Source: an uncultured Eggerthella sp. (lineage in GTDB: Bacteria; Actinomycetota; Coriobacteriia; Coriobacteriales; Eggerthellaceae). From it: a stretch of 64,000 nt of DNA. The position numbers and the translations under genes were made by a program. Below the pieces are notes generated by a model. That model was given only the letters and a program-made list of their open reading frames with translations, ran no database searches and was not told the DNA's origin. The stretch is taken from NCBI GenBank assembly GCA_900542265.1, contig UQML01000002.1:37888-101887 (forward strand), written 5' to 3'. Within the stretch, counting starts at the first letter, position 1. Every line of letters starts with the position of its first letter. This document shows positions 9,377-19,368 of the stretch, piece after piece.

Positions 9377-10035
9377 GCGTTTTGAACTTTCTCCCAGTCC
9401 TTAAGAAATGAAGCAAGACCACGATCAGTAAGTGGATGCTCAACACATTTCTTAAGAACGCCAAAGGGTACTGTTGCAATGTCAGCACCCATTAATGCTG
9501 ATTGCGTTACATGGTTTGCACTGCGAATGGATGCTGCAATAATTTCAACTTCATGACCAAAATCATAGTTGTTAACTGCTGCTACTACATCTGCAAGTTG
9601 TGAGAGGCCATCTTCGGAAATGTCATCAAAACGACCTACAAACGGTGAGATATAGCGTGCACCAGAACGTGCTGCCAATATAGCTTGAGGAACGGTGAAA
9701 CACAAAGTCATATTTACTGGGATGCCCTCTGCAGCAAGAATCTTAGTAGCAGCTAAGCCCTCCACCATAGTTGGGATTTTAACAACTACGTTAGGAGCAA
9801 TTTGAGCAAGCTTTTTGCCATCAGCAACGATCTCGTCACGCGTCATAGCAACCGATTCAGCAGAAACGGGGCCATCTACAATGTCACAGATACGCTTAAT
9901 GTGGTCATGAAAATCATCAAGCTTACCACCTACACGAGAATATAACGTTGGATTAGTGGTAACACCAGCAATGGCGCCCCAACTATTTGCCTCTTCGATC
10001 TCCGCTAAATCTGCGGTATCCAAAAAGAATTTCAC
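9373..10035 (-). CDS. Transaldolase / fructose-6-phosphate aldolase family (TalC/MipB type)
   Basis: A 220-residue TIM barrel of the short transaldolase subfamily. It begins MKFFLDTADLAEIEEAN, has VTTNPTL, the Schiff-base lysine in VVVKIPTM, CFTVPQAILAARSGA, PFVGR and AASIRSANHV. It moves dihydroxyacetone units between sugar phosphates or makes fructose 6-phosphate; the two activities cannot be told apart here. The GTG start at 10035 is chosen because AAGGAGG lies five bases upstream; the longer frame would precede this site. It overlaps rho by four bases. Confidence 0.87.
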   Translation of the reverse strand: MKFFLDTADLAEIEEANSWGAIAGVTTNPTLYSRVGGKLDDFHDHIKRICDIVDGPVSAESVAMTRDEIVADGKKLAQIAPNVVVKIPTMVEGLAATKILAAEGIPVNMTLCFTVPQAILAARSGARYISPFVGRFDDISEDGLSQLADVVAAVNNYDFGHEVEIIAASIRSANHVTQSALMGADIATVPFGVLKKCVEHPLTDRGLASFLKDWEKVQNA

Positions 10036-10169
10036 CGAGTCCTCCTTAAAGACTACTACCTTCATCACAAATCAAGCTTCTCCGCACATAAAAATCCCTT
10101 AAGAGGAACTACCTGGGAATGCTGTGTTGTGAAGTAGGGAAATAAAAAGATGAACCTATCGTAGCTAAA

Positions 10170-11018
10170 TTACTCATTATTCGCAACAAAAAACGCAATT
10201 TCTTTAGCCCAACCGTCAAGTTCGTTAGGCGTTTCAAGTATGCAAGGCAACCCTAACAGCTTGGGGTGATACACCACCTGTAATAATGCCTCAGCACCAA
10301 TCTGCCCATCGCCAATCTTTTCATGTCTATCCTTATGCGCACCTAACGGGTTTTTGGAATCGTTAATATGAAGAGCGCGCAAGCGATCGAGACCAATCAC
10401 GCGATCAAATTCCTCTAACACACCATCAAGATCAGAAACGATATCATATCCCCCATCCCATACATGGCAGGTATCAAGACAGACGCCAATTTTCTCATCG
10501 TGATTTACCTGATCAATAATAGCGCGCAACTCTTCAAACGTGCGCCCAAGTTCCGTTCCCTTTCCAGCCATCGTCTCAAGCAGAATCGTAGTCGTTTGAT
10601 CAGGCACAATCACCTCATTGAGACACGCTGCAATAAGTTCAATGCCGCGCTCAACACCTTGTCCCGTGTGAGAACCAGGATGCATGTTAAAGAGTTGATT
10701 GGGGGTGCGTTCCATGCGCGCAAGATCATCAGCAAGCGCAAGACGAGCAAACTCACGTACTTCTGGCTTAGCGGAAGCAGGATTGATGGTGTAGGAGGCA
10801 TGTGCCACAAACTGTTCAATACCAAAATCATCACATGCTCTCTCAAAAGCAGCAAGATCAGCAGAATCTATCTCTTTAGCTTTTCCGCCACGTGGGTTGC
10901 GCGTGAAAAAGGCAAAGGTGTTTGCGTCAATAGAATGCGCGGTTTTTGCAAGCGCTTCATATCCTTGCGCGGAAGATAAATGAGCACCCATACAAAGCAT
11001 TGGTGTTGACTGAGTCAT
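10170..11018 (-). CDS. nfo: Endonuclease IV (AP endonuclease)
   Basis: A 282-residue enzyme that cuts DNA 5' to abasic sites in base-excision repair. It has the AP-endonuclease-2 TIM barrel with the metal ligands in order: GAHLSSAQG, HASYTINPA, NMHPGSHTG, LLETMAGKGTE, VCLDTCHVWDGGYD, ALHINDSKNPLGAHKDRHE and CILETP. Three zinc ions are expected. The internal ATG (MTQSTP) is preferred because AAGGA precedes it; an upstream in-frame start would add 14 residues. The 134 bases between it and the transaldolase start hold that gene's leader. Confidence 0.92.
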   Translation of the reverse strand: MTQSTPMLCMGAHLSSAQGYEALAKTAHSIDANTFAFFTRNPRGGKAKEIDSADLAAFERACDDFGIEQFVAHASYTINPASAKPEVREFARLALADDLARMERTPNQLFNMHPGSHTGQGVERGIELIAACLNEVIVPDQTTTILLETMAGKGTELGRTFEELRAIIDQVNHDEKIGVCLDTCHVWDGGYDIVSDLDGVLEEFDRVIGLDRLRALHINDSKNPLGAHKDRHEKIGDGQIGAEALLQVVYHPKLLGLPCILETPNELDGWAKEIAFFVANNE

Positions 11019-11080
11019 AAGGATTCCTTGCACGATTGATAAATAGACTGATACATACAAAATTAAAGAGAACCCAGTGG

Positions 11081-12775
11081 CTACAAAGGGCTGTTTTGAG
11101 ACAAAAGCGTTACGGCATACGCACGTGATTGTTCATCAACCGAACCTGACAGCATGCGCGCAATTTCATCAACGCGACTCTCCCCTTCTACCTCACTAAG
11201 CGTTGTTTCGGGATCATCGCCTTCAGACTTACGCACGACATAATGCTTGTCTGCACGAACCGCCACTTGCGCTAAATGGGTCACAACAATTACCTGATGA
11301 GTAGTTGCAAGATCTGCCAACACCGATCCTAGCGAGAGCGCAGTTTGTCCCCCAACACCTGCATCAATCTCATCGAAAATAAGTGTTTCTACCTTATCTA
11401 CCGCACCAAGCACCACTTTAATGGCAAGCATTACACGCGATAACTCGCCACCAGAAGCAATACGCGATAAGGGTTGCGGAGCGAGCTCTTTGCCAGGCGC
11501 AAACAAAAGCGTCACTGTTTGCGAGCCATACTTTGTCCATTGGTCTCGCTCAAGCGTGCGCACCTCAGCACTCATCTGTGCACTGCCCATATCGAGACGG
11601 GCAAGTTCGGTATTGATAGCCTCTAAGAAACGCGGCAGCAGGGCGGCGCGCAAGGCGGCAAGTTCATGAGCAGCCTGCACAAGCACTTCTTCTGCTTGAG
11701 CAAGACGAGCTTCAGTTTGGGCGATGAGCTCATCGCGCCCTGCGTATTCATTAATAGCCGCCTGCGCTTCACGCCAGGTAGTAAAAACATCTTCCATCTG
11801 TGGACCAAACCCACGCATCAACAATTGTAGATCTGCCAAACGCGTCTGTTTTTCTTCTAATTCAGTGGGAGAGAAATCGATGGTATCTTCATAATGAGCA
11901 AGAGTACGTGCGACATCATCAAGCATATAGAAAGCTTCACGTGCCGCATCAGCGCTGGGTTTCATTTCAGTGTCGATAGAAGCTATTGCATCCAATGACG
12001 ACATCGCCGTCTCAAGACAATCAAGCGCACCGAGAATTTCATCAGCACCCAAAAGTGCATTGCGCGCCTCATGGGTTGAACGCATTAATGCCTCAGCATG
12101 CTCATAGCGGGGAAGCTCTGAGAGGAGTTCATCGTATTCCATCTCAGTCGGATTAACACGCTCAATTTGTTCGAGAGCATACCGCGCTCGATCAAGCGCT
12201 TCTTGACCTTGAGTCTCTAATAATGCGAGACGCTCAAGTTCTTTAGCAAGCGCTACAACATCAGCAAAAGCATCTTGATAAGCACAAAGACTTGCCGCAA
12301 GCTCTTGTCCTCCCCAGGCATCTAGGAGAGCACGTTGGGTAGAACTATCAAGTAAACGTTGGTGTTCGTGTTGCGAACAGAGATCAATTTGAGAGCCAAT
12401 GCGTTCTTGCAAAGCGCCTACGGTGGAAAGCATACCTTGCACCGTCACGCGTGAGCGCCCCTGCTCTGTTACACGACGAGCCACCACAAGTCCGTCTTCA
12501 TCTATATCCGCGCCCACCATATCTGCATCTGCCGCGTCTAGGTCAACTCCAACATCCCCATCGTCAAAGAAAAAACGCCCTTCGACCGCAAGCTCAGAAG
12601 CGCCCTGGCGCACAAGCGACGCATCGGCGCGGCCACCCATAAGCAGCTTACAAGCCGTCAAAAGCGCCGTTTTGCCCGCACCTGTCTCGCCGGTTATCAC
12701 CGTGAAATGGGGAGATGGTTCACACGTTGCGTTTTTTATGAGCGCAACATTTTTGATATGAATTTCATCAATCAT
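11081..12775 (-). CDS. recN: DNA repair protein RecN
   Basis: A 564-residue SMC-like ATPase that acts on double-strand breaks. The N-terminal half-site has Walker A (TGETGAGKTALL). The middle is a coiled coil (about residues 150-370). The C-terminal half-site has the signature IASGGELSRVMLAIK, Walker B (LIFDEIDAGVGG) and the VTHLAQVA switch region. It is near the usual family length. It precedes nfo, giving a small DNA-repair pair. Its start faces cca, and the 227-base gap between them must hold both promoters. Confidence 0.93.
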   Translation of the reverse strand: MIDEIHIKNVALIKNATCEPSPHFTVITGETGAGKTALLTACKLLMGGRADASLVRQGASELAVEGRFFFDDGDVGVDLDAADADMVGADIDEDGLVVARRVTEQGRSRVTVQGMLSTVGALQERIGSQIDLCSQHEHQRLLDSSTQRALLDAWGGQELAASLCAYQDAFADVVALAKELERLALLETQGQEALDRARYALEQIERVNPTEMEYDELLSELPRYEHAEALMRSTHEARNALLGADEILGALDCLETAMSSLDAIASIDTEMKPSADAAREAFYMLDDVARTLAHYEDTIDFSPTELEEKQTRLADLQLLMRGFGPQMEDVFTTWREAQAAINEYAGRDELIAQTEARLAQAEEVLVQAAHELAALRAALLPRFLEAINTELARLDMGSAQMSAEVRTLERDQWTKYGSQTVTLLFAPGKELAPQPLSRIASGGELSRVMLAIKVVLGAVDKVETLIFDEIDAGVGGQTALSLGSVLADLATTHQVIVVTHLAQVAVRADKHYVVRKSEGDDPETTLSEVEGESRVDEIARMLSGSVDEQSRAYAVTLLSQNSPL

Positions 12776-13002
12776 TGCATATCTTTCTTAAAAACCCTCT
12801 CGAACGCTCACGTACTTTTCAACAACATTTGAGAGCAGCGAGAAAGGTATTGGTGTCTTGGTTTGATTGTATACGAGAAGTCAAAAAAATGTCTTATCTC
12901 TGTCTTACATAAACGACTCATGTCTCAATTCTTATTTATACTCTATACTTAAAACCTCACCTAAATTCGTTAACTCCCGTTTTGTAAAGAGCGTGGCACA
13001 GT

Positions 13003-14415
13003 ATGGAACCTAATCGCACGGCTATCGTTATGGATGCCGCATCACTTCACAATCTTGCTGATGCGGTTCCCGCCTATGCCCTCAAATGCATCGACGCACT
13101 TGAGCAAGCAGGTCATGAAGCATGGCTCGTGGGCGGTTTTGTACGTGACTCCCTTTTGCGGCGCCCCGTCTCGGATGTTGATATTGCTACTTCTGCTTCT
13201 TGGCAGGATACCAAAGCGGCGTGTGAGGCATGCGGGTATGCAGTCCACGAAACCGGAACTCAACATGGCACCGTGTCAGTTATTATTGATTATCACGTCA
13301 TTGAAGTGACGACCTATCGTGTCGATGGGAGCTACTACGACCACCGCCATCCTCATGGTGTTACACACGTGGAAACCATTGTTGAAGATCTTGCGCGCCG
13401 CGACTTCACTATTAATGCACTTGCCTTTCACCCTCGCCGTGGATTAGTTGATCCTTTTGGGGGCACCCATGATCTCAAAAACCATATTATTCGCGCCGTT
13501 GGTGATCCGCTTTTGCGCCTTACTGAGGATGCCTTGCGTATTATGCGCGCTTTGCGGTTTGCCTCCCAGCTTGGTTTTGAGTTAAGCCCTGAAACCAAAA
13601 CAGCGGTCTTTGAACGCAAGCAAGACCTTGATCTGGTAGCAGGTGAACGCTTGAGCGCCGAACTTCAGAAATTTCTCTGTGGTTCTCATGTACGCAAGAC
13701 GCTCATGGCGTATTCAGATGTCTTGGCGGTGATTTTACCCGAACTCTCAGAGATGAAGGGGCTCGATCAGCGTACACGCTATCACTGTTATGACGTATTA
13801 GAACATACGGCATACGTTATTGAATACGTTCCTCAATCAGATGTATTAGGACGATGGGCGGCATTGTTTCATGACATGGGAAAGCCTGAAACTTTCTTCG
13901 TTGACGAAGCGGGCGTTGGTCACATGTACGGTCATGAAACAGCGAGTGTTGGTCATCTTTCAAAGGCAGCATATCGGCTGCGCTTCCCTGCTAAAATGAC
14001 GCACAATTTAAAGCTTCTTGTTCGCCATCATGACTTTAGACCAACGGTGAGTCGCAAAAACGTGCGTAAGCTCTACGCCATGTTGGAGTTTAAAGATGAA
14101 CTCTTTCCCGTTATGTGTAATCTAATGCGCGCTGATGCGCTCGCTCATGCTCCCGAATATCATGCACGCACCATCAGTATTGATGAACTTGAAGCGCTCT
14201 TTATTCATATGAAGCAAACGCGTGAAGCACTATGTGTTAGTGATCTTGCCATTGACGGCAACGTGTTATTAGAGCTGGGACTCACGCCTGGTCCTTTGGT
14301 GGGAGATATCTTAGAAGATCTTTTTATGGCAGTCGCTGAAGAAAAGATAGCTAATGAACCTCATGCTCTACGCTCTTACGCAGCACTCCTTATTGCAAGT
14401 GCCAATCACCCCTGA
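13003..14415 (+). CDS. cca: CCA tRNA nucleotidyltransferase with HD domain
   Basis: A 470-residue class II nucleotidyltransferase that adds or repairs the CCA end of tRNAs. The active site is GGFVRDSLLRRPVSDVDIAT with the two catalytic Asp, followed by RRDFTINALAF, the nucleotide-recognition ALRIMRALRFASQLGF region, and a C-terminal HD phosphohydrolase domain (LFHDMGKPE...GHETASV). It stands alone on the plus strand. A second in-frame ATG at 13030 is possible, since the site before the first ATG is weak. Confidence 0.92.
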   Translation: MEPNRTAIVMDAASLHNLADAVPAYALKCIDALEQAGHEAWLVGGFVRDSLLRRPVSDVDIATSASWQDTKAACEACGYAVHETGTQHGTVSVIIDYHVIEVTTYRVDGSYYDHRHPHGVTHVETIVEDLARRDFTINALAFHPRRGLVDPFGGTHDLKNHIIRAVGDPLLRLTEDALRIMRALRFASQLGFELSPETKTAVFERKQDLDLVAGERLSAELQKFLCGSHVRKTLMAYSDVLAVILPELSEMKGLDQRTRYHCYDVLEHTAYVIEYVPQSDVLGRWAALFHDMGKPETFFVDEAGVGHMYGHETASVGHLSKAAYRLRFPAKMTHNLKLLVRHHDFRPTVSRKNVRKLYAMLEFKDELFPVMCNLMRADALAHAPEYHARTISIDELEALFIHMKQTREALCVSDLAIDGNVLLELGLTPGPLVGDILEDLFMAVAEEKIANEPHALRSYAALLIASANHP

Positions 14416-14448
14416 TACGTCTTCTTTCAGGTCTTCTTTCAGGTTGCT

Positions 14449-15879
14449 TTAATCCCATCGCCAAGAATGATTAAGCGGCCCTGACCCCTTACCCAAATGG
14501 ATGTCGTGGCAAAGAGCTCCTGCGACATAAGCTTTTGCTTGCTCAACAGCAAAAGGAAGAGCATAGCCTTTAGCAAGATAGCTCGCAATTGCAGAAGAAA
14601 GACTACAACCTGTACCATGCGTGTCTTTGGTTTCAATGATCTCACCTTCAAACCAGTAGGTTTCCCCCGCCTTAGTCATAAGCAGATCATCAGCACACCC
14701 TTTGAGATGGCCGCCTTTGATAAGGACAGCTCGCACCCCCTTATCAAGAATAAGGCGTGCCGCATGCTCCATGTCGCTTTTCGTATCAATAACACATCCA
14801 GCCAAAACACACGCTTCAGAAAGATTAGGCGTGATAACCACTGCCAAGGGAAAAAGCGTTTCTACCATGGCTTGCACTGCAGCAGTTGTTGAAAGTTCAG
14901 CTCCACTCGTTGCAACCATGACAGGATCAAGCACAATATTGCGCGCTTGCACCTCCTGAAGAGTTTGCGCGACCGCACGAACCACCCTAGCGTCAGAGAG
15001 CATGCCAATTTTTACTGCATCAGGAACAATGTCAGCAAAAATTGCGCGCACCTGCGCAGTCACAAACTCAGGAGGAACGTTAAATACATCGGTAACACCA
15101 AGCGTATTTTGTGCCGTAAGCGCCGCAAGCGCAGATTGCCCAAAAACGCTGTTTGCTTCCATGGTTTTGAGATCCGCTTGAATGCCAGCACCGCCCGAAG
15201 AGTCTGATCCAGCAATAGTAACAACTGAAGGGCGCCTCCCAAGCACCTGCTCAACCTTACGACGAAGCCGCACGGTTGCATCTGCTACATCGTCAGCGCC
15301 AAAAACCGCAGAAACCACAGCCGCCCCATCGACACCCGAATATTCAAGAGTATCAAGCGTATCAAGATTTAAGCCACCAATGGCAACAACAGGAATAGAA
15401 AGCGTTTCAGTAATCGCTTTCAGCTCTTCAGGTGCAACGACATGAGCATCAGGCTTGGTTGGGGTAGCAAAAAGCGCGCCCACCCCAACATAGTCAGCCC
15501 CTTGCGCTTCTGCTTGCTTGGCTTCTTCAACGGTATGAACCGACACACCTATAATTTTGTCGGAACCGAGCGCAGCACGTGCTTCAGCACAGGATGTGTC
15601 ATCTTGACCAACATGCACTCCATCAGCATCCACACGACACGCCAATGCCACATCATCATTAACAATAAAAGGAATTCCTGCATAGCGGCACAAGTCCGCA
15701 ATCGCCCGCGCATCAGATTCTGTCGTAGGCAACGCATGCTTATCACGCAGCTGAATACACGTTGCGCCACCTTGAATGGCTTGTTTAACAGCAAGGGGTA
15801 GCGGACGTAAAGCATCATAGGTACGATCTGTGATCGCATAGAGACGCATTGCTTGAGCAAGATCAGTTCGAGCGGTCAT
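14449..15879 (-). CDS. thiED: ThiE-ThiD fusion: thiamine-phosphate synthase and HMP-P kinase
   Basis: A 476-residue bifunctional enzyme. The N-terminal about 205 residues are ThiE (LYAITDRTYD, CIQLRDKH, IVNDDVALAC, HVGQDD, DYVGVGALFATPTKP, AIGGL), which joins the pyrimidine and thiazole units. The rest is ThiD (TIAGSDSSGGAGIQADLKT, VKIGMLSDA, VLDPVMVATSGAEL, DTHGTGCSLSSAIA), which phosphorylates hydroxymethylpyrimidine twice. The ATG at 15879 follows AAGGAG; an upstream in-frame start would overlap thiM. It is the third gene after thiC and thiM under the TPP riboswitch, so thiamine pyrophosphate should repress all three. Confidence 0.93.
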   Translation of the reverse strand: MTARTDLAQAMRLYAITDRTYDALRPLPLAVKQAIQGGATCIQLRDKHALPTTESDARAIADLCRYAGIPFIVNDDVALACRVDADGVHVGQDDTSCAEARAALGSDKIIGVSVHTVEEAKQAEAQGADYVGVGALFATPTKPDAHVVAPEELKAITETLSIPVVAIGGLNLDTLDTLEYSGVDGAAVVSAVFGADDVADATVRLRRKVEQVLGRRPSVVTIAGSDSSGGAGIQADLKTMEANSVFGQSALAALTAQNTLGVTDVFNVPPEFVTAQVRAIFADIVPDAVKIGMLSDARVVRAVAQTLQEVQARNIVLDPVMVATSGAELSTTAAVQAMVETLFPLAVVITPNLSEACVLAGCVIDTKSDMEHAARLILDKGVRAVLIKGGHLKGCADDLLMTKAGETYWFEGEIIETKDTHGTGCSLSSAIASYLAKGYALPFAVEQAKAYVAGALCHDIHLGKGSGPLNHSWRWD

Positions 15880-15904
15880 AAGAAACTCCTTTTTTACATT
15901 CCTT

Positions 15905-16741
15905 TTAAGAAAGTTGCTCGATACGAGCGCGTTCGACAAACGTTTCGAGCGTCATAGTTGATAAAGCATCAAGCAAATACATCCTAAAGGTACCGTTTCC
16001 CGCTCCTTGCGTGCGCTCTGAAGCAATCTCTCCTGCTATGCCCATGACCGCCACTCCAGCAAGCGCTGCTTCAAGAGGCGTTGCTACTGCTGCACAAGCT
16101 CCCAAAAAAGCAGACAACATGCAGCCTGTTCCGGTAATAGTGCCCATCTCGGCACAGCCATTATGAACAGCATACGTATGTACCCCATCAGATATCACGT
16201 CAATTGCACCCGTAATAGCAACCACCGCACCAAATGATGCAGCACAATCACACGCAAAGGCTGCTTGTATTGCAAGGTTTTCCTGGGTTGTTTGATCTGA
16301 AGGATCAACGTCAACACCGCGCGTATGAGCAGACTTTCCCGCAAGCGTTTTAATTTCTGACATATTGCCACGAATAAGGGTGATGCCACCCATCTCAAGA
16401 AGTTCAAGCGCAGTTTGAGTGCGCAGCACCGAAGCACCCGCGCCCACAGGATCAAGCACAACAGGATGAGAAAGTTCAGCAGCCTGCTCAAGGGCAACCT
16501 TATCAGCAGCGATACTTGCTTTATGCAAAGTTCCAATATTGAGAACAAGCGCATTACAAAGTGATGTGATTTCTGCAACCTCTTCAACCTCATCGCTCAT
16601 AATAGGACTTGCACCTACCCCAAGCACTACGTTGGCGCAATCGTTCACCGTCACATAATTTGTCATGCAATGCACAAGGGGTGTTTTTTCTCGTATGGAT
16701 GAAAGTACAGTTGCCAGTTGTGTTATATCAGACATTGTCAT
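15905..16741 (-). CDS. thiM: Hydroxyethylthiazole kinase
   Basis: A 278-residue ribokinase-like enzyme that phosphorylates the thiazole alcohol for salvage. Typical sequence: PLVHCMTNYVTVNDCANVVL, GASPIMSDE, VLDPVGAGAS, RGNMSEIK and TGTGCMLSAFLGACAA. Two or three Met codons sit close together at the N-terminus; 16741 is chosen because a GGAAGG site overlaps the earlier one. It lies between thiC and thiED. Because ThiM and ThiD are both present but no thiG is seen here, the thiazole half may be salvaged, although thiazole synthesis genes could lie elsewhere. Confidence 0.92.
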   Translation of the reverse strand: MTMSDITQLATVLSSIREKTPLVHCMTNYVTVNDCANVVLGVGASPIMSDEVEEVAEITSLCNALVLNIGTLHKASIAADKVALEQAAELSHPVVLDPVGAGASVLRTQTALELLEMGGITLIRGNMSEIKTLAGKSAHTRGVDVDPSDQTTQENLAIQAAFACDCAASFGAVVAITGAIDVISDGVHTYAVHNGCAEMGTITGTGCMLSAFLGACAAVATPLEAALAGVAVMGIAGEIASERTQGAGNGTFRMYLLDALSTMTLETFVERARIEQLS

Positions 16742-16765
16742 ACTGGGTAACATCCTTCCTTGTGT

Positions 16766-18073
16766 TTAGTACTCATCGCCAAGATCAATCGTCAAACCAT
16801 CCATGATGGTATTAACGGTTCGCACGGCGCACATTTTTCCACACATAGTGCAAGTACCTTCGTTGGAAGGAGGCGCTGACTCAAAGTATTCACGCGCTTT
16901 TGCTGGATCAAGAGAAAGGGCAAACATCTCTTCCCAATCAACACGACGACGCGCATCGCTCATGCGATTATCTCTCTCACGCGCACCCGGTATTCCTTTA
17001 ACCATATCCGCAGCATGGGCAGCAATTTTAGTAGCTACGAGACCCTCACGCACGTCTTGCGCATCAGGCAGGCGCAAATGTTCAGCAGGCGTTACGTAAC
17101 ATAAGAAGTCTGCCCCACTTGCTGCTGCAACCGTGCCACCAATAGCAGCCGTAATATGATCGTATCCTGGAGCAATATCAGTCACGAGCGGACCTAACAC
17201 ATAAAATGGCGCATTGTGACAGAGACGTTTTTGGAATTTCATATTGGCCGCAATTTCATCAAGAGCCATGTGTCCGGGCCCTTCAACCATAACTTGAACA
17301 CCGGCGTCCCAGGCACGCTTAGTAAGCTTACCCAACTCAACAAGCTCAGTGATCTGCGCTGCATCCGTTGCATCGTAGGTAGAACCAGGACGCATAGCAT
17401 CACCCAATGAGATGGTGACATCAAACTCATGTAGGATCTCAAGAACCTCATCGTAATATTCAAAGAAGGGGTTCTCATTGCCCGTTGCTTCCATCCAAGC
17501 AAAAATAAGCGATCCGCCACGGGACACAATATTAGTCAAGCGTCCCGTCTCTTTAAATGAATCAATTGTTTTGCGATTCATGCCCGCATGAATGGTCACA
17601 AAATCAACGCCATCTTCTGCATGAGCACGCACGACATCCAAAAAATCATCTTTTGTAATAGTAATAAGCGGCTTTTCTAAATACCCGATTGCATCATACA
17701 TAGGAACTGTACCAATCATGGCGGAACTCATGGCGATGAGATTTTGCCTAAACTCACGCGTTTTTCCATGATTAGAAAGATCCATGATGCCTTCAGCGCC
17801 CAGCTCAAGCGCAATGCGAACCTTTTCGTACTCAACCTCAGGGTCAATCAAATCTCCTGAGATACCTAAATTTACATTCACTTTGGTACGCAGCCCCGTA
17901 CCTACGCCTTCGGGGCTTAATGATCCATGATTGATATTGGCTGGAATAGCAATTTCTCCGGTTGCCACTCGTGCGCGAACCCATTCAGCATCACGCTGTT
18001 CTTTTTGAGCAACACACTCCATCTGTGGCGTAATAATTCCTGCGCGCGCAGCATCAATTTGTGTCATAGTCAT
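16766..18073 (-). CDS. thiC: Phosphomethylpyrimidine synthase ThiC
   Basis: A 435-residue radical-SAM enzyme that rearranges aminoimidazole ribotide to hydroxymethylpyrimidine phosphate. Clear family blocks: [84 protein letters not shown]. The cluster-binding motif near the C-terminus is CTMCGKMC, the CX2CX3C spacing seen in shorter ThiC proteins rather than the CX2CX4C of the Escherichia coli form. The start at 18073 is chosen because the GGAAG site ten bases upstream lies at the 3' end of the riboswitch. It is the first gene of the thiC-thiM-thiED operon. Confidence 0.95.
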   Translation of the reverse strand: MTMTQIDAARAGIITPQMECVAQKEQRDAEWVRARVATGEIAIPANINHGSLSPEGVGTGLRTKVNVNLGISGDLIDPEVEYEKVRIALELGAEGIMDLSNHGKTREFRQNLIAMSSAMIGTVPMYDAIGYLEKPLITITKDDFLDVVRAHAEDGVDFVTIHAGMNRKTIDSFKETGRLTNIVSRGGSLIFAWMEATGNENPFFEYYDEVLEILHEFDVTISLGDAMRPGSTYDATDAAQITELVELGKLTKRAWDAGVQVMVEGPGHMALDEIAANMKFQKRLCHNAPFYVLGPLVTDIAPGYDHITAAIGGTVAAASGADFLCYVTPAEHLRLPDAQDVREGLVATKIAAHAADMVKGIPGARERDNRMSDARRRVDWEEMFALSLDPAKAREYFESAPPSNEGTCTMCGKMCAVRTVNTIMDGLTIDLGDEY

Positions 18074-18084
18074 ATATGACTCAC

Positions 18085-18180
18085 TTCCTTCGTTGGCATT
18101 ATCCAGACAGGTTCTATGGGTCGAAGCACTTATACGCACTTATATGTACGTGCTTCCTCTCAGCGTTTTTTGCTCCCCAG
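18085..18180 (-). promoter_or_regulatory. TPP riboswitch (THI element)
   Basis: Read on the minus strand the segment contains, in order, GGGGAGC, GCTGAGAGG, GACCC, GAACCTGTCTGGATAATGCC and AACGAAGGAAG, the conserved parts of the thiamine pyrophosphate aptamer. The variable P3 arm is a palindromic stretch rich in GCACGTACATA/AAGTGCG. The final GAAGGAAG both closes the aptamer and serves as the thiC ribosome-binding site, so ligand binding should block translation directly. Confidence 0.95.
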
Positions 18181-18238
18181 TATGTAGATTGTTCTTAGTG
18201 TAGCGCCTCGGATCATTTTTTTAGATTACAACCTCATG

Positions 18239-18925
18239 TTATTTCAAAGGAAGCATACTCCCTTTGCCTCCGTAACGAATACGATCAAGCATATTAAGCG
18301 GTGCAAACACCCAAACACTACCCGATTGAAGTGCTATCTCTGCTTTTTTACCGATAAGCTCATTGGAGATTCCCCATAAACTCACATTATCTTTTGATGC
18401 TTCCGTAAGCCCGTATTCAAATCCAGTCTCCGTTACGCCATACTGCTTGTCAGAATGAGGCATCACTGACACCACACCCACACCTCCTTCAGCAAAGTTC
18501 ACGCAGGAGTATTCACCTGGCGCAGCTAAAGCAAGTACTATTTCTTCATCCGTAATACCCCATACGCGTATCCCTTCACGCGCAGAACGCACCATAAGAT
18601 CAAGATTGCCCAATGAATGATCAAGTCGACCTGAAAGAGCATCTGCTAGAACCACATCATCAAACCCGTGATCATGAGCATAGTGAAGCGCCCAATCTAA
18701 ATCTGTAAAATCCTTATGAGTATCAAAAGGAGGTTGCGCACCCTTGGGCACAAATCCAAGTGAATCAAAATCCCCCGCAATTACATGAGGAACAATCCCA
18801 CGCTCAGTAAGCGCAGCATAGCCCCCATCAACAGCAATCACGCAATCAAAGGCAACGTGCGCAAGCACATAAGCAAGCCCTTGATGAGCAGAAGGAGCCG
18901 CTCCAACAATCAAACAACACGTCAT
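18239..18925 (-). CDS. thiN: Thiamine pyrophosphokinase
   Basis: A 228-residue enzyme that pyrophosphorylates thiamine to the coenzyme. Family marks: VIAVDGGYAAL, VIAGDFDSLGF, KDFTDLDWALHYA (ATP and metal site), LSGRLDHSLGNL and the C-terminal thiamine-binding sheet. The ATG at 18925 has AAGG nine bases upstream; a GTG two codons earlier is too close to the site. It is upstream of the thiC riboswitch and transcribed separately from it. It supplies the salvage route that ends in the riboswitch ligand. Confidence 0.9.
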   Translation of the reverse strand: MTCCLIVGAAPSAHQGLAYVLAHVAFDCVIAVDGGYAALTERGIVPHVIAGDFDSLGFVPKGAQPPFDTHKDFTDLDWALHYAHDHGFDDVVLADALSGRLDHSLGNLDLMVRSAREGIRVWGITDEEIVLALAAPGEYSCVNFAEGGVGVVSVMPHSDKQYGVTETGFEYGLTEASKDNVSLWGISNELIGKKAEIALQSGSVWVFAPLNMLDRIRYGGKGSMLPLK

Positions 18926-18977
18926 ACGCACAAGCCTTCTTCATTTCAATATACACCGAGCGCAAATGCTCTTAATT

Positions 18978-18986
18978 TGCTAGAAT
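18978..18986 (+). promoter_or_regulatory. Extended -10 promoter of rnpB
   Basis: TGCTAGAAT (TG-N-TAGAAT) ends seven bases before the mature RNase P RNA, the right place for transcription to start. No good -35 box is seen, which fits an extended -10 promoter. Confidence 0.55.
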
Positions 18987-18993
18987 ACCACAG

Positions 18994-19333
18994 GAGCGAG
19001 TCGGGCAATCGCGCGTGAATCACGTGAGGAAAGTCCGGGCTTCAAAAGGCAAGATGCCAGCTAACAGCTGGGCGGAGCGATCCGACGGATTAGTGCCACA
19101 GAAAAGAAAACTCCCTTTCTGGTAACAGAAAGAGAAAAGCTGAAACGGTGCGGTAAGAGCGCACCAGTGTCTTGGCAACAAGGCTGCTTGGTAAACCCCA
19201 TCTGAAGCAAGCGCAAATAGGAACACAAAGCGGTTGCCTTTCCGCGTGTTCGGGTTGCGTGCTAGAGTTTTGCAGCGATGCAGAATCGAGATAAATGATT
19301 GCCGATCACAGAACCCGGCTTATAGACTCGCTC
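18994..19333 (+). ncRNA. rnpB: RNase P RNA
   Basis: The catalytic RNA that trims 5' ends of pre-tRNAs. The ends pair (GAGCGAGTC at the start, GACTCGCTC at the end). Conserved P4 and core segments are present: GAGGAAAGTCCGGGCTTC near the 5' end, GGTAAACCCC in the middle, AAATAGG, and ACAGAACCCGGCTTA before the 3' end, all as in type A RNase P RNA. A TTTTTT tract follows the closing stem and should end transcription. Confidence 0.95.
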
Positions 19334-19368
19334 TTTTTTCTTACTTTTTTTAATTTTTGAAGGCTTTT

